64,000 bases of DNA from Armatimonadota bacterium. GTDB taxonomy: Bacteria; Armatimonadota; Fimbriimonadia; Fimbriimonadales; Fimbriimonadaceae. Under the pieces are notes generated by a model. That model was given only the letters and a program-made list of their open reading frames with translations. It ran no database searches and had not been told where the DNA came from. The stretch spans positions 838,324 through 902,323 of the forward strand of contig JAFDWU010000001.1 of assembly GCA_018268315.1 (NCBI GenBank), read 5' to 3'. Positions 8,652-17,163 of the stretch are shown one piece after another. Position 1 is the stretch's first letter. Every line of letters starts with the position of its first letter. The position numbers and the translations under genes were made by a program.

Positions 8652-9953
8652 ATGCGAATACCCATTAGCCTCACCCTCTCACTCCTTTCAGCGGCATCAT
8701 TTGCCGCCAGCGCGCAGGTTCAAGAAGGACCCACCGCCGCCGACTGGAAAGAAGATATCAAGCTGTTTGCCACCAAGTTCCCAGCCCTCCACGTCAAGCC
8801 TTTTCACAAAATGACAAGGGCCGAATTTGATGCCGCAATCAACCGCCTCTTGGCGAACATCGACACGATGACCCAGGATCAGCGCCTATGCGGTCTTCAG
8901 GCGATTACCGCCGCCATTGGAGATTCGCACACCGGCATTAACCGCCTCCCGCCCGCACTTGGAAGGCGCAACTTCCGGTTCAAGCTCACATGTTATGCCG
9001 ATGGCGTTTTCGTCGAAACTGCTGCGCCAGAGTGCAAGCACCTTTTGGGGGCAAAACTTCTGGCGGTCGAGAGGATGCCAATAAGCAAGGTATTGCCCAA
9101 GCTGCTGGCGGTGACCGAAGGCACCACTATGTCCGGCCGGAGGGCCGACGTTTCCTTTAGATTTGGGCCAGACACCCTACACGGCGTCGGCATCAGCAAG
9201 TCTCTCGATGGAGCAACCTTCCGCTTTGAAAAAGACGGCAAGATTTGGGATGAAAAAGCCACGCCGCTGCCGCGCGGGCCCAAGGGCCCCATTCGAGAGG
9301 GATTCTTTTACTTTCCTGGCGTTGCGCCGGGCTCGAACTGGCTAGACGCGGCATCGGGCTCCAAGCCCCTGTACCTTCAGAATTGGGACAAGCCCTTCAC
9401 CCCGACGTTTCTGAGTAAGGAAGGCATCTATTACATCCAATGCAACGAAGTTGAGAACGACGGAGGATCGTTCTCGGATAGGTTCCTGAAGGCATACGCG
9501 GAGGCAGAGAAGCTGCCCATCAAGAAGTTCGTCATCGATCTTCGCCTCAACGGCGGCGGAAACAACGAGCTATTGCCGCCGGTAATCCAGGCGTTGGCCA
9601 AGTCCTCTAAGCTCAACAAGAAAGGCGTACTCTTCGCGATCATAGGCGGACGAACGCAATCCGCCGCCCAGAACTTCACGAACCAATTGCAGCTTCACAC
9701 GAACGTAACCTTCGTTGGCGACCCGACCGGTGAGAGCCCGAATCACTACGGCGATCCGGTTGAGTTACAGTTGCCGAAGACCGGGATCGTAATCCATATC
9801 TCATCGATTCGCTGGCACGAGTTTCCTGATTCAGATAAGCGAAACCAGACAACGCCCGACATCCCAGCGCCGCTCACCTTCGCGCAGTATCGCCAAGGAA
9901 GGGACCCTGCGATGGAAGCAATCATCCGGTATCCGCGCAAACCTAAAAGTTGA
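8652..9953 (+). CDS. Secreted S41-family peptidase
   Basis: A 433-residue exported protein with a signal peptide (MRIPISLTLSLLSAASFAASA). The C-terminal half shows the tail-specific protease fold: FVIDLRLNGGGNNELLPP, a nucleophile region GGRTQSAAQNFTNQL, and GDPTGESPNHYGD. The N-terminal helical part with GDSHTGI is also typical. No PDZ domain is obvious, so this resembles the tricorn/IRBP-like branch rather than CtpA. The serine in TQSAA is the probable nucleophile; the usual lysine partner is not clearly seen, so activity is inferred. The 3' end overlaps the convergent GYF-domain gene by 11 bases. Confidence 0.82.
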   Translation: MRIPISLTLSLLSAASFAASAQVQEGPTAADWKEDIKLFATKFPALHVKPFHKMTRAEFDAAINRLLANIDTMTQDQRLCGLQAITAAIGDSHTGINRLPPALGRRNFRFKLTCYADGVFVETAAPECKHLLGAKLLAVERMPISKVLPKLLAVTEGTTMSGRRADVSFRFGPDTLHGVGISKSLDGATFRFEKDGKIWDEKATPLPRGPKGPIREGFFYFPGVAPGSNWLDAASGSKPLYLQNWDKPFTPTFLSKEGIYYIQCNEVENDGGSFSDRFLKAYAEAEKLPIKKFVIDLRLNGGGNNELLPPVIQALAKSSKLNKKGVLFAIIGGRTQSAAQNFTNQLQLHTNVTFVGDPTGESPNHYGDPVELQLPKTGIVIHISSIRWHEFPDSDKRNQTTPDIPAPLTFAQYRQGRDPAMEAIIRYPRKPKS

Positions 9954-10476
9954 AGCCGCCACCGTTGCGAAACATTTGCATCGCGCCAAAACCGATGATC
10001 TTCATCAGGACCACGAGGCCGAGCGCAAAGAACGCCACAAACATCGCCGTCCGCGCGTTTGGATGCCCCTTCTGCTTTGCCATCACCGCAAGAACGAGTG
10101 CAAGAATTGACGTCACCATTCCGATCCCGCCGCCGCAGCAAATCATTGAAAACCCGCTCAGCACCAGAGAAGCGGTGTATTCGCCGCTGCCGTAACCCGG
10201 CGCTGGGTACGGATTCTGGCCGTAACCGCGCGGATACTGGTTGAACGCGCTGGGAACGTTGTGGCCGGCAGGAAACTGGCTGCCGGGCATTTGCGGATTC
10301 TGCGCAAACGTCATCTGCAGCATCGGCACGTCCATCGCCCTTACCTGCTGCCCGGTCGCGGCATCCACCAGGATGGTGGTCGGCACAATTCGGCCCTCCG
10401 CCACCCACTTATCAAGCGTGGCGATGTCCGCCGGTCCGTACCGGTTCCCCTGCTGGTCAAGGACGAAGTAGTTCAA
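9943..10476 (-). CDS. GYF_2-domain membrane protein
   Basis: A 177-residue protein with two parts. Residues 1-50 form a GYF_2-like domain (MNYFVLDQQGNRYGPADIATL, with the typical W in DKWVAEGRI). After a Pro/Gln/Gly/Tyr-rich linker there are two membrane segments with the small-residue pattern of DUF4190-type proteins (SLVLSGFSMICCGGGIGMV and AMFVAFFALGLVVLMKIIG). Such proteins are common in Planctomycetes-like bacteria and have no firm function. The start codon is TTG, with TAACAT eight bases upstream on this strand. It converges on the S41 peptidase gene. Confidence 0.75.
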   Translation of the reverse strand: MNYFVLDQQGNRYGPADIATLDKWVAEGRIVPTTILVDAATGQQVRAMDVPMLQMTFAQNPQMPGSQFPAGHNVPSAFNQYPRGYGQNPYPAPGYGSGEYTASLVLSGFSMICCGGGIGMVTSILALVLAVMAKQKGHPNARTAMFVAFFALGLVVLMKIIGFGAMQMFRNGGGFNF

Positions 10477-10591
10477 TTGTCAAAATGTTATCGCATGGAG
10501 TGGGGGTATTGACGCCTATGACGCCATTTATGGGGCCAATCGGGATTTTTGGCTCATTCCGGGCTTAGGTTCTGCCCTTCAAAACGTCAGA

Positions 10592-11344
10592 ATGAAGGTA
10601 ATGCTGGAAGATTTTCAGCGATCTGTTCGAAGGGCAGGCGCGCCGGTAACAACAGGGCTCATCGCAGCCATTAGTATTGGCTTCCTAGGCGTCTTTTTTC
10701 TAAAAGCACCGTTCTACGACGCCTTGGCGCTCGGCCCTAGTTGGTTGAGCCAACCCTGGACCCTGATTACCTACCCGTTCGTCTTCGGCGGATTCCTCTC
10801 GGCGCTATTTCTCGGTCTCATGCTCTGGATGATCGTCCGATTTGTCGAGAGCGACATGGGCAGCAATCGCTTTGCCGCACTGTTCGTCGGCATCACGCTT
10901 TTCAACGCCTTTGCTTTTCTTGTGATGATGAGCCTGATGGGGTTTCCGCCGCAAATGGCGAGCTATGTCCCGTTCTCGGCGCTTTTCGTAACGTGGTGCT
11001 CACGAAACCCCAATGCCGAAATTCGGCTCTATGGGATCATTCCCATCCAAGCGAAATGGCTTGCCTTGATCGACGCAGGCTTTACGTTCTTCGGCATCGG
11101 CTCAGTTCATCCCTTGCTTGGCGCCGTCGCCCTTCTGCCGCTCATCTTCTGCTGGTTCTTTGCCGCCAACCAAATCCCGGGCCTCAGCTACCGCGCCCAA
11201 TACAAGAAATCAAAGGCGGAAGTCCAGAAGGAGAATGCTTTCTTTGACGATGTCCGCAAGCGAAAGCAAGAACGCGAGGAGCGCGAGAGACTGCGTAAAC
11301 TGTTCGAATCTAGCCTCGAAGACGATGCTAGCAACGACAGATGA
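10592..11344 (+). CDS. Rhomboid-like membrane protein, probably inactive
   Basis: A 250-residue polytopic membrane protein with about six hydrophobic segments. The layout recalls rhomboids: a first segment at VTTGLIAAISIGFLGVFF, then SQPWTLITYPFVFGG (the rhomboid W-x-L-x-T-Y-x-F motif), and NAEIRLYGIIPIQAKWLALI, which matches the rhomboid region after the catalytic serine. The canonical GxSG is missing (the spot reads VPFSALF), and the HxxxN of the second segment is absent. A charged coiled tail (about residues 205-250) follows. It is best read as a pseudo-rhomboid. Its TGA overlaps the ATG of the NanE-ROK fusion (ATGA), so the two are co-translated. Confidence 0.65.
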   Translation: MKVMLEDFQRSVRRAGAPVTTGLIAAISIGFLGVFFLKAPFYDALALGPSWLSQPWTLITYPFVFGGFLSALFLGLMLWMIVRFVESDMGSNRFAALFVGITLFNAFAFLVMMSLMGFPPQMASYVPFSALFVTWCSRNPNAEIRLYGIIPIQAKWLALIDAGFTFFGIGSVHPLLGAVALLPLIFCWFFAANQIPGLSYRAQYKKSKAEVQKENAFFDDVRKRKQEREERERLRKLFESSLEDDASNDR

Positions 11345-12765
11345 CGATCCACGATTTCCGCGCCGCCCTTCTTCAATGCCCCCTCATCCCAAGCGTCCAG
11401 GCTGATCCTGGCACTCCGCTTGATGACCCCGCCACCATCGTCCGTTTGGCGCAAGCCAGCTTGGTTGAAGGGGTCACGATGATCCGCCTTCAGGGCGTTG
11501 GCGACATCAAGGCGGTTAAAGCGGCACTCACAGTTCCGGTTATTGCGCTGATCAAGCGACACTTCGACACTTCCGAGGTTTACATCACCCCGACGCGCAA
11601 GGAGGTCGAGGACACCATCGCCGCAGGCGCGGACATTATCGGCTTGGACGGCACCCCCCGCCCCCGCCCGGATGGCGATCAACTGAAGGACTTGGTGGAG
11701 TTGATTCACAAAAGCGGGCGGCTCGCCCTTGCCGATATCGATAATCTTGAATCGGCAAAGTATGCCGAACAGTGCGGGGTCGACATCCTCAGCACCACCC
11801 TTTCCGGCTATACCCTGGAGAGCCGCAAGAGCGATCTGCCTGATCTCGATTTGGTGGAAGCCCTTGTTCCGCAGACAAAGCTGCCAGTGCTGGCCGAGGG
11901 ACGGTATCGCCACCGCTGGCAAGCCGAAGCCGCGCTTTCGCGCGGCGCGAATGGCGTGGTGGTTGGCGGCGCGATCAACGACCCGATCAAGCAGACCCGC
12001 ATGCTCAAGCCGATGGTCGCCAAAGGACGAGTTGGCGCGGTCGACCTCGGCGCGACCAACCTTCGCTTCGCCATTTTTGAATCTGACGGAGCACCCCGGC
12101 TCGTTGAGAAACGTTCCATTCCCTTGCCTGCCACCGCTGAAACCCGCATTGAGTTCATCCGGTTGTCCGCGCGCGAATTCGGCGTCGACCATATCGGCCT
12201 CAGTTGCGCAGGCACACTGCATCCCTCAACCGGCGAAGTTTGGGAGACCAAGCCGACTATTGGCGATCATCAAGGCACGCGGTTCTGCCAGGAAGAGATC
12301 GGCGCGAAATGCCTTGCCTTGAACGACGGCCTTGCCAGCGCATGGGGCGTCTCGCGTCATCCGCAATACCAGGGGCGGCGGATTGCGGTCATTGCGATGG
12401 GATCCGGGGTTGGCTTTGGTTACGTGAATGAAGGCAAGCTGGGGATGGGGTCACGGGGGGAGTATCCCCGCCTGAACGATCTTTACCTGCCGAACGGCGA
12501 GACGGTTGAGCAAGCGATGGGCGGGCTGAACGTGGATTGGGAGTCTCCCGAATCCCGGCTGGAAATCGAAGTCGCGCTCAACTACTGCGCGAAGGCGATA
12601 AGAGAACTGCTATTCCCTGAGAAGATCGTGGTGTGCGGCGGTGCTGCCAGCCGTCCGGAGATGACGCCGATATTCGCTAAGCTAGGTATCGAAAGAAGCC
12701 CATACGGGGAAGATACCGGCCTATGGGGAGCCGCGATGCTCGCCTATTCGCCGCCAGAATTTTGA
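11341..12765 (+). CDS. Fusion: ManNAc-6-phosphate 2-epimerase (NanE) plus ROK-family kinase
   Basis: A 474-residue two-domain protein. Residues 1-225 match NanE, which turns N-acetylmannosamine-6-phosphate into GlcNAc-6-phosphate: LIPSVQADPG, PVIALIKRHF, YITPTRKEV, AGADIIGLDGTPRPRP, PVLAEGRYRH and GANGVVVGGAIN. From about residue 230 a ROK-type sugar kinase begins (VGAVDLGATNLRFAIFES) and continues through MGSGVGFGYV to VVCGGAASRPE. The usual ROK zinc motif CxCGxxGC and the GEIGH motif are not present; the matching place reads SRGEYPRLND. So the first half is confident, while the kinase half is atypical and its activity uncertain. Catabolism of sialic acid or ManNAc is the likely pathway, though no nanA is in the window. 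Confidence 0.87.
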   Translation: MTIHDFRAALLQCPLIPSVQADPGTPLDDPATIVRLAQASLVEGVTMIRLQGVGDIKAVKAALTVPVIALIKRHFDTSEVYITPTRKEVEDTIAAGADIIGLDGTPRPRPDGDQLKDLVELIHKSGRLALADIDNLESAKYAEQCGVDILSTTLSGYTLESRKSDLPDLDLVEALVPQTKLPVLAEGRYRHRWQAEAALSRGANGVVVGGAINDPIKQTRMLKPMVAKGRVGAVDLGATNLRFAIFESDGAPRLVEKRSIPLPATAETRIEFIRLSAREFGVDHIGLSCAGTLHPSTGEVWETKPTIGDHQGTRFCQEEIGAKCLALNDGLASAWGVSRHPQYQGRRIAVIAMGSGVGFGYVNEGKLGMGSRGEYPRLNDLYLPNGETVEQAMGGLNVDWESPESRLEIEVALNYCAKAIRELLFPEKIVVCGGAASRPEMTPIFAKLGIERSPYGEDTGLWGAAMLAYSPPEF

Positions 12766-13244
12766 TCAAGTTTCGGCGTATTTTCTTTTACTTTTGAAAT
12801 TGATTCCTGCAAGGTATCCCACTGCTTCTTTAAGGCATCGCTAGATTCTCGCAGTCGCTTTGAAGCCTGATCGTACGTCTCGCCGTTCTTCTGAATGCCC
12901 TTGACTGCGTCATCCCACTTGGCCTGCATGTCCTTTGCCGCTAGGCCAAGATCAACGCTTTTGATCTTCTCGCCGATTTCGTCAAGTTTTTTGCCAGCAT
13001 CCTTTACATTCGGATCCTTTTCGAGTCTCTTTTGGGCTTCCACCAATTGCTTGCGAGCTTCTTCCCACTTCGCCTTTGGCTGGCTCCAATCTAGGTTCTC
13101 AAGCTGCTTTCGCCAGGCATCCCATTGAAGGCTCACCGCCTGCTGCGCATGACCGGCCGCGACTTCCGCTTCCTTGGAAGCCTTCTTATCGCACCCGACA
13201 ATGAGCGCAAAAGAGCAAACGACGAAGAGCGCAACAAACTTCAT
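12744..13244 (-). CDS. Lipoprotein with coiled-coil repeats, unknown function
   Basis: A 166-residue protein starting MKFVALFVVCSFALIVGC, a clean lipoprotein signal with the lipobox LIVGC. The mature part is very rich in Lys, Glu, Ala and Trp, and looks like a long helical bundle (WDAWRKQLENLDWSQPKAKW, WDTLQESISKVKE). An in-frame start further upstream at 13283 would add a non-signal stretch and overlap the next gene, so 13244 is preferred; TAAGAT sits seven bases upstream. The 3' end overlaps the convergent NanE-ROK gene by 22 bases. No family recognised. Confidence 0.7.
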   Translation of the reverse strand: MKFVALFVVCSFALIVGCDKKASKEAEVAAGHAQQAVSLQWDAWRKQLENLDWSQPKAKWEEARKQLVEAQKRLEKDPNVKDAGKKLDEIGEKIKSVDLGLAAKDMQAKWDDAVKGIQKNGETYDQASKRLRESSDALKKQWDTLQESISKVKENTPKLDQNSGGE

Positions 13245-13251
13245 GTAAAGA

Positions 13252-13257
13252 ATCTTA
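13252..13257 (-). promoter_or_regulatory. -10-like TAAGAT box, leaderless promoter
   Basis: On the minus strand TAAGAT is followed by seven bases and then the ATG at 13244. It also supports that start over the longer one at 13283. Confidence 0.45.
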
Positions 13258-13272
13258 CGCGCGATCGCCCAA

Positions 13273-14199
13273 TCAGGCTTCATCGGAATAGCGAATTACG
13301 TCCGCAAGTCCTGAGGCCGACGTCACTTCGCCCGCCAGAATCGCGTGCCGGATGGGGCCCTGCACGTGAACTTTCGCCCCCGGCATCACCACGGAATCCT
13401 CAATCGATTCGCACCCGACCTGCGCGCCTGCGCCGATAACCACGCTTTCGCCGACCTTGCCCACAACTTGCGCCGTCGGGTCGATCATATTGCCGCCCGC
13501 CAGGAATGCGCTGGTTTCTAGGAATGAATCAAGGGTGCCGGTATCGAACCACTCACCTTCGTAAACCCCCGCCAGCACAGTCTCACCCATGTCGACCAAC
13601 CGCTGAATCGCGTCGGTGATCTCGTACTCCCCGCGCCCGCTCGGCTCCAAGCCATCGATCGCCTTCCAAATCTTAGGCCCGAAGAAATAGAGCCCCGCCA
13701 TCGCCAGGTTTGTGGGCGGGTTCACCGGCTTCTCCACCAGCTTGGTGATCCTCTCGCCCTCAGTAAATGCGATACCAAAGCGAGAGGGATCGGGCACAAC
13801 CTTCACGATATTCAAATTCGCGCAGCCCGATTCCTGAAACCGCTTGGCAAACCGCACCATGCTTTGGCTGTAAATGGCATCGCCCAGGTACAGGCAGAAG
13901 CTGTCGCCATCCACAAACTCCTCGGTAAAGCTCACCGCATGAGCCAAGCCCTTCGGTTCAGTTTGGCGAGCAAATGCCAGCTTCAGCCCGAACTGAGAGC
14001 CGTCCCCGAGCGCGGACTTCATTTCCTGCTCGTTCTCGCCCACCACCACGCACACCTCGCTGATGCCCATCTCCTTCAGCCGATCGAATGCGTAGTGCAT
14101 CGTCGGGCGATTAGCCAGCGGCAGCAGCGGCTTTGCCATGTGGTGGGTGATGGGGTACAGCCGGCTCCCCTTGCCGGCCGCCAAAATTACTCCTTTCAA
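13273..14199 (-). CDS. Sugar-1-phosphate nucleotidyltransferase (RmlA/GlmU-like)
   Basis: A 308-residue enzyme of the glucose-1-phosphate thymidylyltransferase family, joining a sugar-1-phosphate to a nucleotide. Seen: the nucleotide-binding start MKGVILAAGKGSRLYPITHH, KPLLPLANRPTMHYAFDRL, the metal-binding LYLGDAIY, KLVEKPVNPPTN, and EWFDTGTLDSFL. After residue 235 come hexapeptide-like repeats (VIGAGAQVGCESIEDSVVM) of a left-handed beta helix, as in the long-form RmlA group. Substrate cannot be read from sequence; dTDP-glucose for rhamnose or other surface sugars is most likely. The start codon is TTG with a GGGAGAG-like site upstream. It diverges from the lipoprotein-ruvAB operon. Confidence 0.85.
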   Translation of the reverse strand: MKGVILAAGKGSRLYPITHHMAKPLLPLANRPTMHYAFDRLKEMGISEVCVVVGENEQEMKSALGDGSQFGLKLAFARQTEPKGLAHAVSFTEEFVDGDSFCLYLGDAIYSQSMVRFAKRFQESGCANLNIVKVVPDPSRFGIAFTEGERITKLVEKPVNPPTNLAMAGLYFFGPKIWKAIDGLEPSGRGEYEITDAIQRLVDMGETVLAGVYEGEWFDTGTLDSFLETSAFLAGGNMIDPTAQVVGKVGESVVIGAGAQVGCESIEDSVVMPGAKVHVQGPIRHAILAGEVTSASGLADVIRYSDEA

Positions 14200-14231
14200 A
14201 CTAGGTTCACTCTCCCTTCGAAATCCTCCTG

Positions 14232-14252
14232 GATAGTATAGGCGGTACTATC
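14232..14252. promoter_or_regulatory. Inverted repeat in divergent promoter region
   Basis: GATAGTA and TACTATC form a perfect 7-base inverted repeat with seven bases between, in the 60-base gap between the divergent nucleotidyltransferase and lipoprotein genes. The right arm contains TACTAT, eight bases before the ATG at 14260, so the repeat overlaps a probable -10 box. It could be an operator or simply two back-to-back -10 boxes. Confidence 0.35.
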
Positions 14253-14259
14253 TGCAAAA

Positions 14260-15525
14260 ATGGCAGGTCGGCAAGGCATTTCATGGACCGTCTTGGCCGT
14301 GCTTCTGGCTGGCTGCAACCGGACCGCGCCTGAATTCCGCCCCTACCTGACCCCAAGGCGAGCGGTGGCGATGGAATCAAACGGCTACGCCGATTACATT
14401 GCTGCCGCGCAATCGGTTGAATCCAAGTCGAACGCACTTGACCTCCAGAATCCGAAGGCCCCTGCTAAGCTGCTGGATCGCACCGCCTACGACGGCCCTG
14501 CGCAAAAGGCTGCCCTTGCAATGTGCGAGGATGCCATCAAGCTTATTCGCGGCGCGGCTTCTAAGCGCTTTGAGTGGGATTACGTGCCCGTCGGCCCGTT
14601 CTCTGCCCCGCCCTATGCCAAAGGCTGGCGGCTGATTGGCCGCTGCATGGCGTGGAAGATTCAAAAGGCGGTCAACGCGGGCGACGACGCCTCCGCCATA
14701 AACTGGTTTGGCATCGCCACCACCTACGGCTTTCGCCTGACCCAAGGCGGCACCAGCGAGGCATCGCTTGGGCTGGTTATCGCGAACGAGGCAAGGCAGG
14801 CGATCGTGCCCCGTCTGCCAGCGATGAGCCCGGAAGCCCTGCGTAAGCTTGCCGATACCACCGTGAAGTGCCTGGAAGCTAAGGGAACGTTGGAGAATGC
14901 GATGGCGCACGAGGGCGACAACATGATCGCCGCCGTGGATTACATCCAGGAGCAATACCAAAAGAACGACCTTGGACCGGTGCTCACTGAACTCGGCCCG
15001 CCCAGCCGTGAAGCGGTCACGTTCCTACAGGAACTGAACCCGAACAGCCCCAAGCGCAAAGAGTATTTCGATGGCTTCGCTGCCGAAGCCCAGGATGAGG
15101 AAAAGCTCATCTACGCCTGCGCCCGAAAGAGCGGCGAGGCGAGAACAAAGCTTTACGCAGAGCGCGATGAGCAGCTTAAGAAAGCCAGTTGGCGGCCCTG
15201 GAAGCGCTTCTCAATGTCCTTCTTCAGCGCCGGACGCTCGTTGCTGAGCATGAACGACGAATGCCTTGCGCGAACCCGCCTGCTCGGCCTCGAAGCCCTG
15301 CTGCGCGCGGAAGTCATCGTGAACAAGACAGCCCCTGCTTCGCTGGGCGGATTGCCCACCGCGCTACGGCAAGACCCTTACACCGGCAAGCCATTCTTCT
15401 ACCGAGTCGATGGGCGAACGTATCACATTTACAGCGCAGGCGAAAACTTCAAGGACGATGCGGGACTATCCGACGACAGCGACACGTCTCCTGATTTACT
15501 TCTGGAGAAAGTAGACAAAAAATGA
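14260..15525 (+). CDS. Lipoprotein, unknown function, in operon with ruvAB
   Basis: A 421-residue lipoprotein: signal MAGRQGISWTVLAVLLAGC with lipobox LLAGC, then N. The mature part is mostly alpha-helical. The last 60 residues carry a motif seen at the ends of many Planctomycetes and Armatimonadota secreted proteins, D-P-Y-T-G-K-P-F-x-Y-R followed by Y-H-I-Y-S-A-G-E-N and D-D-A-G, which resembles the C-terminal part of pseudopilin-like proteins. I cannot name its function. The stop overlaps the ruvA start (ATGA), so it is co-expressed with the Holliday-junction genes, perhaps only as the promoter-proximal gene. Confidence 0.7.
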   Translation: MAGRQGISWTVLAVLLAGCNRTAPEFRPYLTPRRAVAMESNGYADYIAAAQSVESKSNALDLQNPKAPAKLLDRTAYDGPAQKAALAMCEDAIKLIRGAASKRFEWDYVPVGPFSAPPYAKGWRLIGRCMAWKIQKAVNAGDDASAINWFGIATTYGFRLTQGGTSEASLGLVIANEARQAIVPRLPAMSPEALRKLADTTVKCLEAKGTLENAMAHEGDNMIAAVDYIQEQYQKNDLGPVLTELGPPSREAVTFLQELNPNSPKRKEYFDGFAAEAQDEEKLIYACARKSGEARTKLYAERDEQLKKASWRPWKRFSMSFFSAGRSLLSMNDECLARTRLLGLEALLRAEVIVNKTAPASLGGLPTALRQDPYTGKPFFYRVDGRTYHIYSAGENFKDDAGLSDDSDTSPDLLLEKVDKK

Positions 15526-16124
15526 TTAGTCGTCTGCGGGGAACCCTGCTTGATATTGAAAATGGCGCCGCAGTAGTAGACGTGCAGGGCGTTGGCTACT
15601 TGGTTAACCTGCCCGAGGCGGTGCTGCTAACCCTGCCTGAGCCGGGCGCGGAGCTATCGCTTTATATCCGCCAAATCGTCCGCGAGGACGACCTGTTGCT
15701 TTACGGCTTTGCCACCGCCTTTCAGCGCCGATTCTTCGATTTGCTCACCACCGTGAACGGCTGCGGCCCCAAGGTGGCGCTCGCCGTCATCGGCGTGGTG
15801 GGCGAGGAACCCGCCGCCTCTGCGATCATCCGCCAGGATGCCAAGTTCCTGACGAAAGCGCCGGGAGTGGGCGCGAAGCTGGCCGAGCGCATCGTGGTGG
15901 ACCTGAAAGACAAGATGGGACAGGAAACGTTCGCCGCCAAGTTGGAAAGCCTTTCCATCCCAACCCAGCGCACCAGCAGCGCCCCCGCCGATGAGCTGGT
16001 AGACGCCCTGATGAACCTGGGCTACCGCCGACCGGAGGCCGAGCAGGCCGCCATCACCGCCCGCGAAAGCTCTTCTGAAATCAGCGAGCAATTAAGACTT
16101 GCCCTGCGGAGCCTGACGAAATGA
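15522..16124 (+). CDS. ruvA: Holliday junction branch migration protein RuvA
   Basis: A 200-residue DNA-binding subunit of the RuvAB complex, which tetramerises on four-way junctions and loads RuvB. It starts [20 protein letters not shown] and has the OB-fold domain (1-65), the tandem helix-hairpin-helix region ([14 protein letters not shown] and [20 protein letters not shown]), and the C-terminal UBA-like domain III ([17 protein letters not shown]) that contacts RuvB. Length is standard. It overlaps the upstream lipoprotein gene and the downstream ruvB by four bases each. Confidence 0.97.
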   Translation: MISRLRGTLLDIENGAAVVDVQGVGYLVNLPEAVLLTLPEPGAELSLYIRQIVREDDLLLYGFATAFQRRFFDLLTTVNGCGPKVALAVIGVVGEEPAASAIIRQDAKFLTKAPGVGAKLAERIVVDLKDKMGQETFAAKLESLSIPTQRTSSAPADELVDALMNLGYRRPEAEQAAITARESSSEISEQLRLALRSLTK

Positions 16125-17146
16125 GGAAAAGCGAAGTCGATCCTGAACTCCATACTGATGACGACGATCTTTCGCTTCGCCCGCGGCGGCTCAGCGAGTT
16201 CATCGGCCAAGAGCGGCTGAAAGAGAACCTGACGATATTCCTGAAAGCGGCCAAACAGCGCGAAGAGCCGCTGGATCACCTACTGCTTTACGGCCCGCCC
16301 GGCCTTGGCAAAACCACGCTGGCGCACATCGTGGCGCTGGAAATGGATGTGCCCATCCACGTAACCAGCGGACCCGCAATCGAGCGCCCCGGCGACCTGG
16401 TGGGCGTCCTGACGAACCTAGAACCCGGCGCGGTGCTGTTCATCGACGAAATCCACCGCCTCGCGCGCCCGGTTGAGGAGATTCTTTACCCGGCGATGGA
16501 GGACAACAAGGTGGATGTGATGATCGGCAAGGGGCCCGCCGCGCGCTCCATCCGGCTTGATCTGCCCAAGTTCTGTGTGGTCGGCGCGACGACTCGTCAG
16601 GGCCTGCTTACCGGTCCGCTGCGAGATCGTTTCGGCATCGTCAACCACTTCCAGTATTACGAGAAGGACGCGCTTTTCCAGATCATCACCCGCTCCGCGC
16701 GCATCCTTGGCTACAGCATCGAAACCGCAGGCGCGGAGGAAATCGCGCGGCGAAGCCGCGGTACGCCGCGAATCGCCAACCGCTTGCTTCGGCGCGTGAG
16801 AGACTTCGCTCAGGTTGAAAACCTGCCCGCCATCGGCGCGGCGATTGCCGATAAGGCGCTGGCGGCGCTGGAGATCGACCATATGGGGCTGGACCGCATC
16901 GACCGCACGATCCTGCTCACCATCATCGACAAGTTTAAGGGAGGCCCGGTGGGCCTTGACACCATCGCTGCGAGCACCGGCGAGGACTCCCAGACGATCG
17001 AGGATGTGTACGAGCCGTATCTGCTTCAGCTTGGCTTCCTGCAGCGCACGCCCCGCGGGCGCATCGCCGCGCCGGACGCCTATCAGCACCTGGGAAAGCC
17101 GATGGGGACTCCGAAAGCGGATGATCGTAGCCTGTTCGAGGGCTAA
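16121..17146 (+). CDS. ruvB: Holliday junction branch migration helicase RuvB
   Basis: A 341-residue AAA+ motor that pulls DNA through the RuvA-bound junction. Seen: [19 protein letters not shown], Walker [17 protein letters not shown], Walker [11 protein letters not shown], sensor 1 [20 protein letters not shown], the arginine finger region and sensor 2 in [20 protein letters not shown], then the winged-helix domain ([20 protein letters not shown], followed by [17 protein letters not shown]). All key residues look intact. It is coupled to ruvA by ATGA. RuvC is not adjacent; the RuvX-like nuclease is at 36 kb. Confidence 0.98.
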   Translation: MRKSEVDPELHTDDDDLSLRPRRLSEFIGQERLKENLTIFLKAAKQREEPLDHLLLYGPPGLGKTTLAHIVALEMDVPIHVTSGPAIERPGDLVGVLTNLEPGAVLFIDEIHRLARPVEEILYPAMEDNKVDVMIGKGPAARSIRLDLPKFCVVGATTRQGLLTGPLRDRFGIVNHFQYYEKDALFQIITRSARILGYSIETAGAEEIARRSRGTPRIANRLLRRVRDFAQVENLPAIGAAIADKALAALEIDHMGLDRIDRTILLTIIDKFKGGPVGLDTIAASTGEDSQTIEDVYEPYLLQLGFLQRTPRGRIAAPDAYQHLGKPMGTPKADDRSLFEG

Positions 17147-17151
17147 GTCGG

Positions 17152-17157
17152 TATAAC
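17152..17157 (+). promoter_or_regulatory. -10-like TATAAC box, leaderless promoter
   Basis: TATAAC ends six bases before the ATG at 17164. The six bases GGAGCC could also act as a very close ribosome site, but the spacing favours a leaderless start for the esterase gene. Confidence 0.45.
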
Positions 17158-17163
17158 GGAGCC

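Noticed and set aside
11188-12222. Open frame of 344 codons opposite the NanE-ROK fusion
   Set aside because: Antisense shadow; no motif and no start context.
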